From Desulfovibrio legallii (GTDB taxonomy: Bacteria; Desulfobacterota; Desulfovibrionia; Desulfovibrionales; Desulfovibrionaceae): a stretch of DNA of 64,000 nucleotides. Position numbers and translations under genes: made by a program. Of this stretch, positions 8,831 to 17,763 are shown in pieces (the first letter of the stretch is position 1; each line of letters begins with the position of its first letter). The notes beneath the pieces were generated by a model. It did not search any database. It saw nothing but the letters and a program-made list of their open reading frames with translations, and was not told the origin of the DNA. The DNA is taken from the NCBI RefSeq assembly GCF_900102485.1, contig NZ_FNBX01000005.1, forward strand, positions 62,001-126,000. Reading direction: 5' to 3'.

Positions 8831-9430
8831 ATGGACATCCTGGCCGACGTGGTGGGCACCAGCATCAAAATCTATGCGCTCATGACGCCCCCGGCCGTGC
8901 TGAGCGCCTTTATCAGCGGCACCCGCACCTTTGACCGTCGGCAAAAAGCGGCCGTAGCGGCCAAAACTTCCACGGCCATTTTCTGCATCGGCGTAACGCT
9001 CTTCCTGTTCGGGCCGCACCTTTTCTCCCTGTTCGGCTTTACGCTGGACGCCTTCCGCATCGGCGCGGGCGTGCTGCTCTTTCTTACCGCCGTCTCCCTC
9101 ATGAACGACGACGGCAAGGAAGTGACCGCCGGCAAAGACGGCGACATCAGCGTGGTGCCCCTGGCCATTCCCCTGGGCATGGGGCCGGCCTCCATCGGCG
9201 CGGTCATGGTTATGGGCGCTTCGGCCAAGGGGCTGGAGCAGACCCTGGTGGGGGTGCTTTCCCTGCTGCTGGCCGCCCTGGGCATGTTCGCCCTGCTGCG
9301 CATGGCCGATACGGTGGTGCGCGCCCTGCACCGCACGGGCATTGCCGTGCTTTCCAAACTCACCGGCCTCTTGCTGGCGGCCATTGCCGCGCAGGTGATC
9401 TTTACGGGCATCCGCGCGTTTCTGGGGTGA
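8831..9430 (+). CDS. MarC family membrane protein
   Basis: The 199-residue protein has six predicted membrane helices. The PLAIPLGMGPASIGAVMV segment near residue 115 corresponds to the conserved central MarC motif with its Gly/Pro break. MarC proteins are inner-membrane proteins of unresolved function; the early link to multiple antibiotic resistance was not upheld for the E. coli protein. The start ATG follows a GGGGAAG ribosome-like site. The permease downstream begins 62 bases later on the same strand. Confidence 0.88.
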   Translation: MDILADVVGTSIKIYALMTPPAVLSAFISGTRTFDRRQKAAVAAKTSTAIFCIGVTLFLFGPHLFSLFGFTLDAFRIGAGVLLFLTAVSLMNDDGKEVTAGKDGDISVVPLAIPLGMGPASIGAVMVMGASAKGLEQTLVGVLSLLLAALGMFALLRMADTVVRALHRTGIAVLSKLTGLLLAAIAAQVIFTGIRAFLG

Positions 9431-9492
9431 CGTTTCCGGCCCCGGCCCGCCCGGCGGGGCGCACAATCGACAGAACAAACGGAGGGTTCGAC

Positions 9493-10803
9493 ATGAGCCT
9501 GTTGGAAACTTTTTTCCGTCCTGAGGCCAAAGGCAGCACGGTAAAACGAGAGCTGCTGGCCGGGCTGACCAGCTTTATGGCCATGTGCTACCTCATCTTT
9601 GTGGTGCCCAACATGCTGGCGGATGCGGGCATGCCCCGCGAAGGGGCCGTGGCCGCCACCATCTGGGTAACCATTATTGCCACCCTGATCATGGGGCTTT
9701 GGGCGCGCTTTCCCGTGGGCGTCGCGCCGGGCCTGGGCATTACGGCCTTTTTCGCCTACTACGTCTGCGGCCCCGCGGGCTATACCTGGCAGACGGGCCT
9801 GGGCGCGGTGTTCATCTCCGGCGTGGTCTTTCTGCTCCTTACCGTGACCCGCGTGCGTCAGATGATCATTAAGGCCGTGCCCATGGACCTCAAATACGCC
9901 ATCGTGGTGGGCATCGGGGCCTTTATCGCCTTTATCGGCATGAAGAGCTGCGGCATTGTGGTGGACAGCCCCTCCACCTTTGTCACCCTGGGCAATCTGG
10001 CCCAGCCTTCCACCCTGCTTTCGGTGCTCGGCATCTTTCTCATCGGCGGCCTGCTGGCGCTCAACGTGCCCGGCGCCATGATCATCGGCATTCTGGCCGT
10101 CACGCTCCTCGGCATCGCCCTGGGCATCACTCGCCTGCCCGAAGACAGCGTCTTTTCTTTCAGCCTGCCCCTGCCTACGGAAACCTTTCTGCAGATGGAT
10201 CTCAAGGGTGCGCTGCACCACGGGCTTATCTCCATCATCTTCACCCTGACCATGGTAGACCTTTTCGACAACATGGGCGTGCTTATCGGCCTGGCGCAGA
10301 AGGCGGGCTTTGTGCGCAAGGACGGGCATATCGAAAATCTGGACCGCGCACTGATCACCGATTCCCTGGCCACCATGACCAGCGCGGCCCTGGGGGCCAC
10401 CACGGCCACCAGCTATCTGGAAAGCGCTGCGGGCGTGGCTGAAGGCGGCCGCACCGGCCTTACGGCCGTGACCATTGCCGCGCTTTTCTTTCTGGCCTTG
10501 TTCGTCACGCCCCTGGTGGGCCTGGTGCCCGCCTACGCCACGGCCCCGGTGCTCATCATCGTGGGCGCGCTCATGATGCAGGAGGTGGGGCGCATCCATT
10601 TTGACGACTTTACTGTGGCCCTGCCCGCCTTTCTTACCATCATGAGCATGCCGCTTACCTTCAACATCGCCACGGGCTTCGGCTTCGGCTTCGTGAGCTG
10701 GGTGGGCATTAAGCTCCTGGCCGGACGCTTTCGGGACGTGAACCCAATGATGCTCATCATTGCCGGCTGCTTTGTGGTCAACTTTGCCCTGCGGCTCGGG
10801 TAG
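9493..10803 (+). CDS. NCS2 family purine permease (AzgA-like)
   Basis: The 436-residue transporter begins with a conserved ETFFRPEAKGSTVKRELLAG and has 12-14 hydrophobic segments. Motifs of the AzgA/PbuG branch are visible: GLTSFMAMCYLIFV near residue 28, GVAPGLGITAFFAY near residue 75, LFDNMG near residue 255, and ALGATTATSYLESAAGVAEGG near residue 298. Members import hypoxanthine, guanine or adenine with protons. The ATG at 9493 is preceded by GGAGGG nine bases upstream. No purine riboswitch is visible in the short leader. Confidence 0.92.
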   Translation: MSLLETFFRPEAKGSTVKRELLAGLTSFMAMCYLIFVVPNMLADAGMPREGAVAATIWVTIIATLIMGLWARFPVGVAPGLGITAFFAYYVCGPAGYTWQTGLGAVFISGVVFLLLTVTRVRQMIIKAVPMDLKYAIVVGIGAFIAFIGMKSCGIVVDSPSTFVTLGNLAQPSTLLSVLGIFLIGGLLALNVPGAMIIGILAVTLLGIALGITRLPEDSVFSFSLPLPTETFLQMDLKGALHHGLISIIFTLTMVDLFDNMGVLIGLAQKAGFVRKDGHIENLDRALITDSLATMTSAALGATTATSYLESAAGVAEGGRTGLTAVTIAALFFLALFVTPLVGLVPAYATAPVLIIVGALMMQEVGRIHFDDFTVALPAFLTIMSMPLTFNIATGFGFGFVSWVGIKLLAGRFRDVNPMMLIIAGCFVVNFALRLG

Positions 10804-10874
10804 CGCGCCTTGCCTTTGCCCGGGCCTGCGGGCATACTAAGGCGTTTGACAAAAACTATTCATGAGGAATCCGC

Positions 10875-11498
10875 ATGGCTACGCTGCTGCAATCGTCCGT
10901 ACGCCCCAAAAAGCCGCTCTGGCGCGAGTATGGCGAGGCCCTTCTGGTGGCCCTGGTCCTGGCGCTGTTTATCCGCACCTTTATCGTGCAGGCCTTTAAG
11001 ATCCCGTCCGAATCCATGCTTGAGACCCTACAGGTGGGCGACCACCTGCTGGCCAGCAAGTTCGCCTACGGCGTCAAGATTCCCTTCACCCACACCTATG
11101 TGTGGCGGGGGGACGACCCGCAAAAGGGCGACGTCATCATCTTTGAGTACCCCAATAACCCTAGCGTGGACTACATCAAGCGCATTATCGGCACGCCCGG
11201 CGACGTCATTGAAGTGCGCAACAAACAGCTTTACCGCAACGGCCAGCCAGTGCGCGAAAGCTATATCCGCTTTACCCAGCCCGGCATTGTGGAGCCCGTG
11301 CGGGACAACTTCGGCCCCGTCACCGTGCCGCCGGACAAATACTTCGTCATGGGCGACAACCGCGACAACTCCCGGGATTCCCGCTTCTGGGGCTTTGTGG
11401 ACCGCGCCGCCATCCGGGCCAAGGCCTGGCGCATCTACTGGTCCTGGGGCGGGCTGAGCGACATCCGCTGGAGCCGCCTGGGGCAAAAAATTCAATAG
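10875..11498 (+). CDS. lepB: Signal peptidase I
   Basis: The 207-residue type I leader peptidase has a single N-terminal membrane anchor (about residues 20-40) followed by the catalytic PSESM box with nucleophile Ser47. The general-base Lys102 is in YIKRIIG, and the GDNRDNSRDSR box is near residue 158. It cleaves signal peptides on the outer face of the inner membrane. ATG at 10875 is preceded by GAGGAATCC. A weak upstream promoter guess (TTGCCT at 10810, TACTAA at 10835) has a 19-base spacer and is not strongly supported. comM follows after 8 bases. Confidence 0.97.
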   Translation: MATLLQSSVRPKKPLWREYGEALLVALVLALFIRTFIVQAFKIPSESMLETLQVGDHLLASKFAYGVKIPFTHTYVWRGDDPQKGDVIIFEYPNNPSVDYIKRIIGTPGDVIEVRNKQLYRNGQPVRESYIRFTQPGIVEPVRDNFGPVTVPPDKYFVMGDNRDNSRDSRFWGFVDRAAIRAKAWRIYWSWGGLSDIRWSRLGQKIQ

Positions 11499-11506
11499 GA
11501 GCGCGC

Positions 11507-13036
11507 ATGGTGGTCCGGCTGCTGAGCGGCGGCGTGGAGGGCGTGGACGCCTACCCCGTGGAGCTGGAAGTGGACTGCGTGCGCCAGGGGCTGCCGGGCT
11601 TCACCATGGTGGGCCTGGCCGAAGCCGCCGTGCGCGAGGCCAAGGACCGCGTCTTCGCCGCGCTCCGCGCCGCCAATTTCCGCCTGCCGCCCGCCCGCAT
11701 CACCGTCAACCTGGCTCCGGCCTGGCGGCGCAAAAACGGCGCTAACTACGATCTGCCCCTGGCCGTGGGTCTGCTGGCCGCCGCGGGCCTCCTGCCTGCG
11801 GAGCGCTGCACCGGCCTCTACCTGGCCGGGGAGCTTTCCCTCTCCGGCCAGATCCGCCCCGTAAGCGGCATCCTGCCCCTGGCCCTGCTGGCCCGCGCCC
11901 GCGGGGCGCGCGGCATCCTCGTCCCTCCCGGCAACAGCGCCGAAGCCGCCGTAGTGCGCGGCCTGGAGGTTTTTGCCCCGCGCGACCTCGCCCAGTGCGC
12001 CGCCTTCCTGGCCGGGGCCGAAACCCTGGAGCCCTTGTCCCCGCCCCCTGAGGGACAGCCCGCCCCGATCTGCGGCCTGGACTACGCCGAAGTCAAAGGA
12101 CAGGAGGCCGCCAAGCGCGCCCTGGAGGTAGCCGCCGCAGGCGGGCACAACGTGCTGCTGCTGGGCCCCCCCGGCAGCGGCAAGACCATGCTGGCCCAGC
12201 GCCTGCCCACCATCCTCCCGCCCCTGAGCTTTGAAGAAGCCCTGGAAGTCACCAAAATCTACAGCGTGGCCGGCCTGCTGCCTCCGGACGCGGGCATCGT
12301 GCGCCAACGGCCTTTCCGCGCGCCGCACCACACCATTTCGGACGTGGCCCTGGTGGGCGGCGGCAGCGTGCCCCGGCCCGGCGAAGTGAGCCTGGCCCAC
12401 CGGGGCGTGCTCTTTCTGGACGAACTGCCAGAATTCCACAAAACCGCCCTGGAAGCCCTGCGCCAGCCCCTGGAAAACGGCACGGCGGCCATTGCCCGCG
12501 CCAGCCACCGCGTGGTCTTCCCCGCGGCCTGCATGCTGGTGGCGGCCATGAATCCCTGCCCCTGCGGCTACTACGGCGACCCCACCCACCAGTGCACCTG
12601 CCGCCCGGACCAGCGGGCCCGCTACCGCGCACGCCTCTCCGGCCCTCTGCTGGACCGCATCGACGTGCATGTGGAAGCGCCCGCCGTGGCCTATGCGGAC
12701 TTCCGCGAGGCCAACAGCTCCGGGGCCGATTCAGCCGCCATGCGCCGCCGCGTGCTGGCCGCCCGGCAACGCCAGCGCCAACGCTACGGCCCTGAAGGCC
12801 CGCGCTGCAACGCCGAGCTCTCCGGCCGGCTGCTGGAACAACACTGCGCCCTGGACGCCGCAGGCCACGCCCTTATGGAAGGCGCGGTCAACCGCCTGGG
12901 CCTCTCGGCCCGCGCCTGCGCCCGCGTCCTGCGCATGGCCCGCACCATCGCCGACCTGGAAGCCGCCGACCGCATCACCCCGGACCACCTGGCCGAAGCC
13001 GTCTCCCTGCGCGTCCTGGACCGCGGGGGCGAATAA
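11507..13036 (+). CDS. comM: YifB/ComM family Mg-chelatase-like AAA+ ATPase
   Basis: The 509-residue protein has the N-terminal ChlI-like domain (LPGFTMVGLAEAAVREAKDRV, residues 28-48) and a Walker A GPPGSGKT near residue 224. An FLDELPEF Walker B is near residue 306, and a C-terminal Mg-chelatase domain contains a Cys cluster (CPCGYYGD, CTC). ComM is a hexameric helicase that promotes branch migration during natural transformation; outside competent species the role is unclear. GGAG lies 6 bases before the ATG. It is probably co-transcribed with lepB. Confidence 0.95.
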   Translation: MVVRLLSGGVEGVDAYPVELEVDCVRQGLPGFTMVGLAEAAVREAKDRVFAALRAANFRLPPARITVNLAPAWRRKNGANYDLPLAVGLLAAAGLLPAERCTGLYLAGELSLSGQIRPVSGILPLALLARARGARGILVPPGNSAEAAVVRGLEVFAPRDLAQCAAFLAGAETLEPLSPPPEGQPAPICGLDYAEVKGQEAAKRALEVAAAGGHNVLLLGPPGSGKTMLAQRLPTILPPLSFEEALEVTKIYSVAGLLPPDAGIVRQRPFRAPHHTISDVALVGGGSVPRPGEVSLAHRGVLFLDELPEFHKTALEALRQPLENGTAAIARASHRVVFPAACMLVAAMNPCPCGYYGDPTHQCTCRPDQRARYRARLSGPLLDRIDVHVEAPAVAYADFREANSSGADSAAMRRRVLAARQRQRQRYGPEGPRCNAELSGRLLEQHCALDAAGHALMEGAVNRLGLSARACARVLRMARTIADLEAADRITPDHLAEAVSLRVLDRGGE

Positions 13037-13170
13037 ATTCCTGACGGCAACGAAAGCCAAAACCTTCCTCTGCTCAGGAGACGCGCAGAACGTCGCCTGA
13101 GCAAAGAAAAGGCGTTGCGGCCAGAGCCATGATGCGCGCCGCCTGTCGTCGGTATCTTTTGAGGTTCAGC

Positions 13171-14142
13171 ATGTCAGAACGTGGAATAAGAGTTTCAGGG
13201 GGTGGGGGTGCGGGGGCCCTGCTTCAAAAGGCTTTTTCCCCCGCGGGCACCCTTGCTCCCGCCGCCCCCGCGCCGCTCACGCCCTCCGCCGCCTGCAGCT
13301 ATCCTCGTGGACTGACGCAACCTGCGGGGGGGCTGCGCTTCGGGCTGGACGCGCTGCTGCTGGCGGCCTTTGTTGTGCGGCGGCTGCGGGCCTGGCCGGG
13401 GCGGCGCGGGCTCGCGGCCGTGGATCTGGGCTGCGGCTGCGGGGCGGCCCTGCTGGGCCTGGGGCTGGGCTCGCCGCGGGTGTGGGGGCTGGGCCTGGAG
13501 CGCGAGCCCGCCCTGGCGGCCGCCGCGGAAGAGAATATTGCCAGGCTGGGGCTGACGGCACGCATGCGCGCGCGCTGTCTGGAGCTGGAGGATGTTGCGG
13601 CCCTGCGGGCCCTGCGGGGGCCGGAAGGGCAACCGCTCTGCGCCCGTGCGGACGTGGTGCTGGCCAATCCGCCCTATGAGCAGGCCGGGCGGCCTTCGCC
13701 GGACCCGCTGCGGGAGCGGGCCCTGCGTTCCGACAACGGTGCGGCGCTGGAGGTTTTCTGCCGCGCCGCCGGGCTGCTGCTGCGGCACAAAGGGCATTTT
13801 TTCTGCTGTTATGACGCGCGGGCCCTGCCGCGGCTGTGCCAGGCCCTGCGCGCGGCGGGCCTGGGCCTGCGGCTGGCGCTGCCCGTGCGGGCGCGGCAAA
13901 CGGACCCGGCCTGGCTGGTGCTGGCGGCGGCGCAGAAGGGCGCGGCGGACGATCTGCGCCTGGAAGCGCCGCTGACCCTGCACCGTGGGCCCGCGCCGAC
14001 AAAACAAGGCCCGGCCGCAGGCAGGGGCGCAGACGCAAGGGCAGGGTGCAGCGGAACCGGATCCGAAGCCTCTGGGCCGGCCTGGACGGCGGCGGCCCGA
14101 CGATTTTGCCCCTGGCTGGACCGGCAGGGGGATTTGGGATAA
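13171..14142 (+). CDS. TrmN6-like N6-adenine methyltransferase
   Basis: About 323 residues. The SAM-binding motif VDLGCGCGAALLGLG is near residue 90 and the catalytic NPPY near residue 165. The preceding YPRGLTQPAGGLRFGLDALLLAAF segment matches tRNA1(Val) adenine-37 N6-methyltransferase relatives. The ATG at 13171 has GAGG seven bases upstream and is preferred over 13129. The first 40 residues are Gly/Ala/Pro-rich, and their DNA (about 13205-13250) resembles the tail of family A repeats, so the functional start may be later. The last 60 residues are also low-complexity. The PHP-UvrD gene starts 9 bases downstream. Confidence 0.75.
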   Translation: MSERGIRVSGGGGAGALLQKAFSPAGTLAPAAPAPLTPSAACSYPRGLTQPAGGLRFGLDALLLAAFVVRRLRAWPGRRGLAAVDLGCGCGAALLGLGLGSPRVWGLGLEREPALAAAAEENIARLGLTARMRARCLELEDVAALRALRGPEGQPLCARADVVLANPPYEQAGRPSPDPLRERALRSDNGAALEVFCRAAGLLLRHKGHFFCCYDARALPRLCQALRAAGLGLRLALPVRARQTDPAWLVLAAAQKGAADDLRLEAPLTLHRGPAPTKQGPAAGRGADARAGCSGTGSEASGPAWTAAARRFCPWLDRQGDLG

Positions 14143-14151
14143 GGCTCAGGC

Positions 14152-17100
14152 ATGACGTTTATTGCGGATCTGCACATCCATTCGCGCTTTTCACGGGCCA
14201 CAAGCAAGGCGCTCACGCCCCGGCACCTGGCGGCCTGGGCGCGCTGCAAGGGCATTGACGTTCTGGGCACCGGCGATTTCACCCACCCCCAATGGCGGGC
14301 GGAACTGGCGGAACAGCTGGAACCGGACGCGGCCAGCGGCCTGTACCGACTGCGGAGCGCGCCGGAAGCCCTGGAGGGCCTGCCAGAAGACCTGGGCGCG
14401 GCAGGGGCGGGGCAGGGGCCGCTCTTTCTGCTCCAGACGGAAATCAGCTCCATCTACAAGCGCCTGGGGCAGGTGCGCAAAATCCACAACCTGGTCTTTG
14501 TGCCCACCCTGGAGGATGCGGAGCGCCTTTCCCTGCGCCTGGCGCAGATCGGCAACCTGGCCTCGGACGGTCGCCCCATCCTGGGTCTGGATTCGCGCGA
14601 CCTGCTGGAAATTGTGCTGGAATGCGCGCCCGCCGGGGTCATGATCCCGGCGCACGTCTGGACGCCCTGGTTCGCGCTCTTCGGTTCCAAATCCGGCTTT
14701 GACCGGCTGGAAGACTGCTACGGCGACCTTTCCGACCATATCTTTGCGCTGGAAACGGGCCTTTCTTCCGATCCGGCCATGAACCGCATGGTCAGCGCCC
14801 TGGACGGCTACGCGCTCATTTCCAATTCCGACGCCCATTCCGGGGCCAACCTGGGGCGCGAGGCCAATCTTTTTGCGGGGCAGCCCTCCTATGCTGGCCT
14901 GTTTGCGGCCCTGCGCGCCGCCGCCCGGCGTCAGGACCAGGGCGGCCTTAGCTGCCGCTTCCTGGGCACGGTGGAATTTTATCCGGATGAAGGCAAATAC
15001 CACCTGGACGGGCACCGCGCCTGCCATGTGGTGCTGGAGCCGCGCGAGGCGCGGGAACTGGGCGACATCTGCCCCGTGTGCGGCAAGCCGCTCACCGTGG
15101 GCGTGCTGCACCGCGTGCTGGATCTCGCCGACCGCGGGGCCCCGGCCAGGCTCACGCGCGAACCTGAGGCGCGCTCCGTCATCCCGCTGCCTGAGGTGCT
15201 GGGCGAAATTCTGGGCGTGGGCGCGGGCTCGCGCAAGGTGCGGGAGCGCTACGCCGCCCTGCTGCGCGCCCTGGGGCCGGAGCTGGACATCCTCTGCCGC
15301 CTGCCCGAAGCGGACCTGCGCGCCCACTGGGAACCCCTGGGCGAGGCCGTGGCCCGCATGCGCAGCGGCCGGGTTATTCGCCAGGGCGGCTATGACGGCG
15401 AATACGGCGTAGTGCGCGTCTTTTCGCCCGAAGAACTGACCGACCTGCGCGGCGGCGCGCTCCTGCCGGGCTTCAAGTCGACAAGCCGCAAACGCGCGGC
15501 GCGGACGGAAACCGCGGCCAGCGCCCCCACCCGCGCCCGTGAGGCCGGCGACGTGGCGCAGGCGACATCCGCACCGACGCGCTCGGACGCGCACACGCCG
15601 CCGACAGGCAAAGCCCACGGCATGGGGCAGGCAGAGCCCCTGTCTGGCCCCGCGGCCGCGCCCTTCGCCGCTGCAACGGCCGCGCGGCCCATGACCTTTT
15701 CCCCGGAGCAGACCGCCGCCCTGCGGGCCGGGCCGGAACCGACCCTGGTCCTGGCCGGCCCCGGCGCGGGCAAGACGCGCGTGCTGGTAGGCCGCCTGGC
15801 CTGGCTGGTGGAGCAGGGGGCCCGGCCACAGGATATCCTGGCCGTCACCTTCACCCGTCGGGCCGCCGGGGAGCTGCGCGAGCGTCTGGCCGCAGCCCTG
15901 CCGGACCTGCCTGCGCCGCCGCGCTGCGACACGCTGCACGGCCTAGCCTGGAGCCGTATGCGCGAGGAACTGGGCGCAGCGGCCCCCACCCTGCTGGGCG
16001 AGGACGCGGCCCTGGGGCTGTTCCGCGCCGCCAATCCGGAACTTACGGCCCGCGCGGCCCGCGAAATGTGGGCGGCCTGCAGCCTGGCGCGGGAAACGGG
16101 CGCCACAGCCCCGGCAAATACGGCCCTGGGCGCTCCCTTCGCCGCAGCGGCCCCCCCGCTGCCGGACCCGGCCACGGCCCTGGCCCGCTACACGGAACGA
16201 AAAAAAGCGGCCGGCCCCGGCTTCGTGGACTATGCCGACCTGCTGGAATGGTGGCTGGCACAGGCCCGGCAACTGCCGGAATCGCAAAAAACCGTCCACT
16301 TGCTGGTGGACGAAGTACAGGATCTTTCGCCCGTCCAGCTGGAGCTGCTCCGGGCGCTTCTGCCTGCCGACGGCCAGGGCTTTTTCGGCATAGGCGATCC
16401 GGACCAGGCCATCTACGGCTTTCGCGGCGTGGCCGGACAAAGCGAAGACAGCCTGCGGCGCATCTGGCCCGGCCTGCGCACGCGCCGCCTGGGGCGGAGC
16501 TACCGCGCCAGCCAGCGCGTGCTGGACATGGCCCAGGGCCTGCTGGGCGGCACGGGCCGCTGCGGCGCGCTCACGGCCGCGCAAAACCTTTCTGCGGAAC
16601 TGCGTCTGTTCAGCGCGCCGGACGAAAAAGCCGAAGCCCGCTGGGTGGCCCAGCGCGTGCGCGCCCTCCTGGGAGCCACAGCCCACACCCTTATGGACCA
16701 GGCCAAAGCCGACGACATGGCCGGCCTGGCGGGCGCGCTCACGCCCGGCGACATTGCGGTGCTGGTGCGCCTTAAAGCGCAGATGCCGCCCCTGCGCGCC
16801 GCCCTGGAACAGGCCGGTGTGCCTTGCGCCACCCCGGCCGAAGACAGCTTCTGGCAGGATACGGCCTGCGCCCGGCTGCTGACTCTGCTGGCGACGCATT
16901 GCGGTTTTGCGGAATGGCCTGCGCCGGAAGACAGCGAGGCCGCAACGGCGGCGATATGGCCGTGGGACGCTGCGCCGCCAGCGCCGCAGGAAATGCGCGC
17001 CTGGCTTGGCGCGCAGCCCTGGGCCGGGGAACCCTGCCTGCAGGGCCGGGCCTGGCGGCAGCTCTGCCGCCTGTGGGGGCAGGCCGGTTCCTGGCCCGCC

Positions 17101-17604
17101 TTTTTCGCCCAACTGGCCTGGCTGCAGGAAGCCGAGCTTGTGCGGGGCAAGGCCGAGCAGGTGCAGATCCTGACCCTGCACGCATCCAAGGGCCTTGAAT
17201 TTCAGGCGGTATTTCTTCCTGGCCTGGAGGACGGGCTGCTGCCCCTGCGCCGGGAACGCCTGATTACCGCGCCAGAAGGCTCCACGCCGGAGAAGCCCGG
17301 CCCCGCAAACGCAGCGCCGGGCCCATCCGCATCCGCCTGCGCCGCGCCTGCGATCCACAACGCCGCAGCGCCTGCGGGCGCGGAGGCCGCCCTGGCCGAA
17401 GAACGCCGCCTGCTCTATGTGGGCCTTACCCGCGCGGCCCGCATGCTCTGCGTCAGCCACTGCCGCCAGCGCGTCCTCTACGGCAAAACCCTGCGCCTGC
17501 CGCCCTCGCCCTTTCTGGCAGACATCCGCCGCTTCTGCCGCGCCAGCGCCCTTACCCCCCACCGCCGCCGTCTGCAGAGCCCCCTTTCCCTGCTGCCGGA
17601 GTAG
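14152..17604 (+). CDS. PHP-domain / UvrD-type helicase fusion protein
   Basis: A single 1150-residue reading frame joins two enzymes. Residues 1-430 are a PHP phosphoesterase-like domain with metal-binding DLHIHSRFS, GTGDF and SNSDAHSG motifs and a CPVCGK zinc motif near residue 306, like TIGR00375 proteins. Residues 430-520 are a Pro/Ala/Thr-rich linker. Residues 520-1150 are a superfamily 1 helicase: AGPGAGKTR (Walker A, about 535), DEVQDLSP, GDPDQAIYGFRG, TLHASKGLEF and YVGLTRAA. UvrD-like helicases translocate on single-stranded DNA in repair. The fusion suggests a phosphoesterase acting with unwinding, but the substrate is unknown. No break or frameshift is visible in the linker. Confidence 0.93.
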   Translation: MTFIADLHIHSRFSRATSKALTPRHLAAWARCKGIDVLGTGDFTHPQWRAELAEQLEPDAASGLYRLRSAPEALEGLPEDLGAAGAGQGPLFLLQTEISSIYKRLGQVRKIHNLVFVPTLEDAERLSLRLAQIGNLASDGRPILGLDSRDLLEIVLECAPAGVMIPAHVWTPWFALFGSKSGFDRLEDCYGDLSDHIFALETGLSSDPAMNRMVSALDGYALISNSDAHSGANLGREANLFAGQPSYAGLFAALRAAARRQDQGGLSCRFLGTVEFYPDEGKYHLDGHRACHVVLEPREARELGDICPVCGKPLTVGVLHRVLDLADRGAPARLTREPEARSVIPLPEVLGEILGVGAGSRKVRERYAALLRALGPELDILCRLPEADLRAHWEPLGEAVARMRSGRVIRQGGYDGEYGVVRVFSPEELTDLRGGALLPGFKSTSRKRAARTETAASAPTRAREAGDVAQATSAPTRSDAHTPPTGKAHGMGQAEPLSGPAAAPFAAATAARPMTFSPEQTAALRAGPEPTLVLAGPGAGKTRVLVGRLAWLVEQGARPQDILAVTFTRRAAGELRERLAAALPDLPAPPRCDTLHGLAWSRMREELGAAAPTLLGEDAALGLFRAANPELTARAAREMWAACSLARETGATAPANTALGAPFAAAAPPLPDPATALARYTERKKAAGPGFVDYADLLEWWLAQARQLPESQKTVHLLVDEVQDLSPVQLELLRALLPADGQGFFGIGDPDQAIYGFRGVAGQSEDSLRRIWPGLRTRRLGRSYRASQRVLDMAQGLLGGTGRCGALTAAQNLSAELRLFSAPDEKAEARWVAQRVRALLGATAHTLMDQAKADDMAGLAGALTPGDIAVLVRLKAQMPPLRAALEQAGVPCATPAEDSFWQDTACARLLTLLATHCGFAEWPAPEDSEAATAAIWPWDAAPPAPQEMRAWLGAQPWAGEPCLQGRAWRQLCRLWGQAGSWPAFFAQLAWLQEAELVRGKAEQVQILTLHASKGLEFQAVFLPGLEDGLLPLRRERLITAPEGSTPEKPGPANAAPGPSASACAAPAIHNAAAPAGAEAALAEERRLLYVGLTRAARMLCVSHCRQRVLYGKTLRLPPSPFLADIRRFCRASALTPHRRRLQSPLSLLPE

Positions 17605-17676
17605 GCTGCAGAAGACCATATGAGGATATGCGGGGGATGCCCCGTTCGCACCCGGAACGCAACCGCGCCCCGCGGT

Positions 17677-17705
17677 TTGACAGCGTCCGGCCCCGGAGCT
17701 ATCAA
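17677..17705 (+). promoter_or_regulatory. Sigma-70-type promoter for tyrS
   Basis: TTGACA (17677-17682) and TATCAA (17700-17705) are separated by exactly 17 bases. The predicted start lies about 50 bases before the tyrS ATG. The leader carries a small hairpin, CGCCGC-GTTC-GCGGCG, around 17718-17733. I see no T-box motif. Confidence 0.65.
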
Positions 17706-17763
17706 TGGAGGCCGTGCGCCGCGTTCGCGGCGGCATCAACCGCTTTTCCACAAGGACAGACCC

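Noticed and set aside
17747..17756. TTTTCCACA as a DnaA box marking an origin near tyrS
   Set aside because: A single 9-mer without a cluster or A+T-rich unwinding region; chance occurrence is likely.
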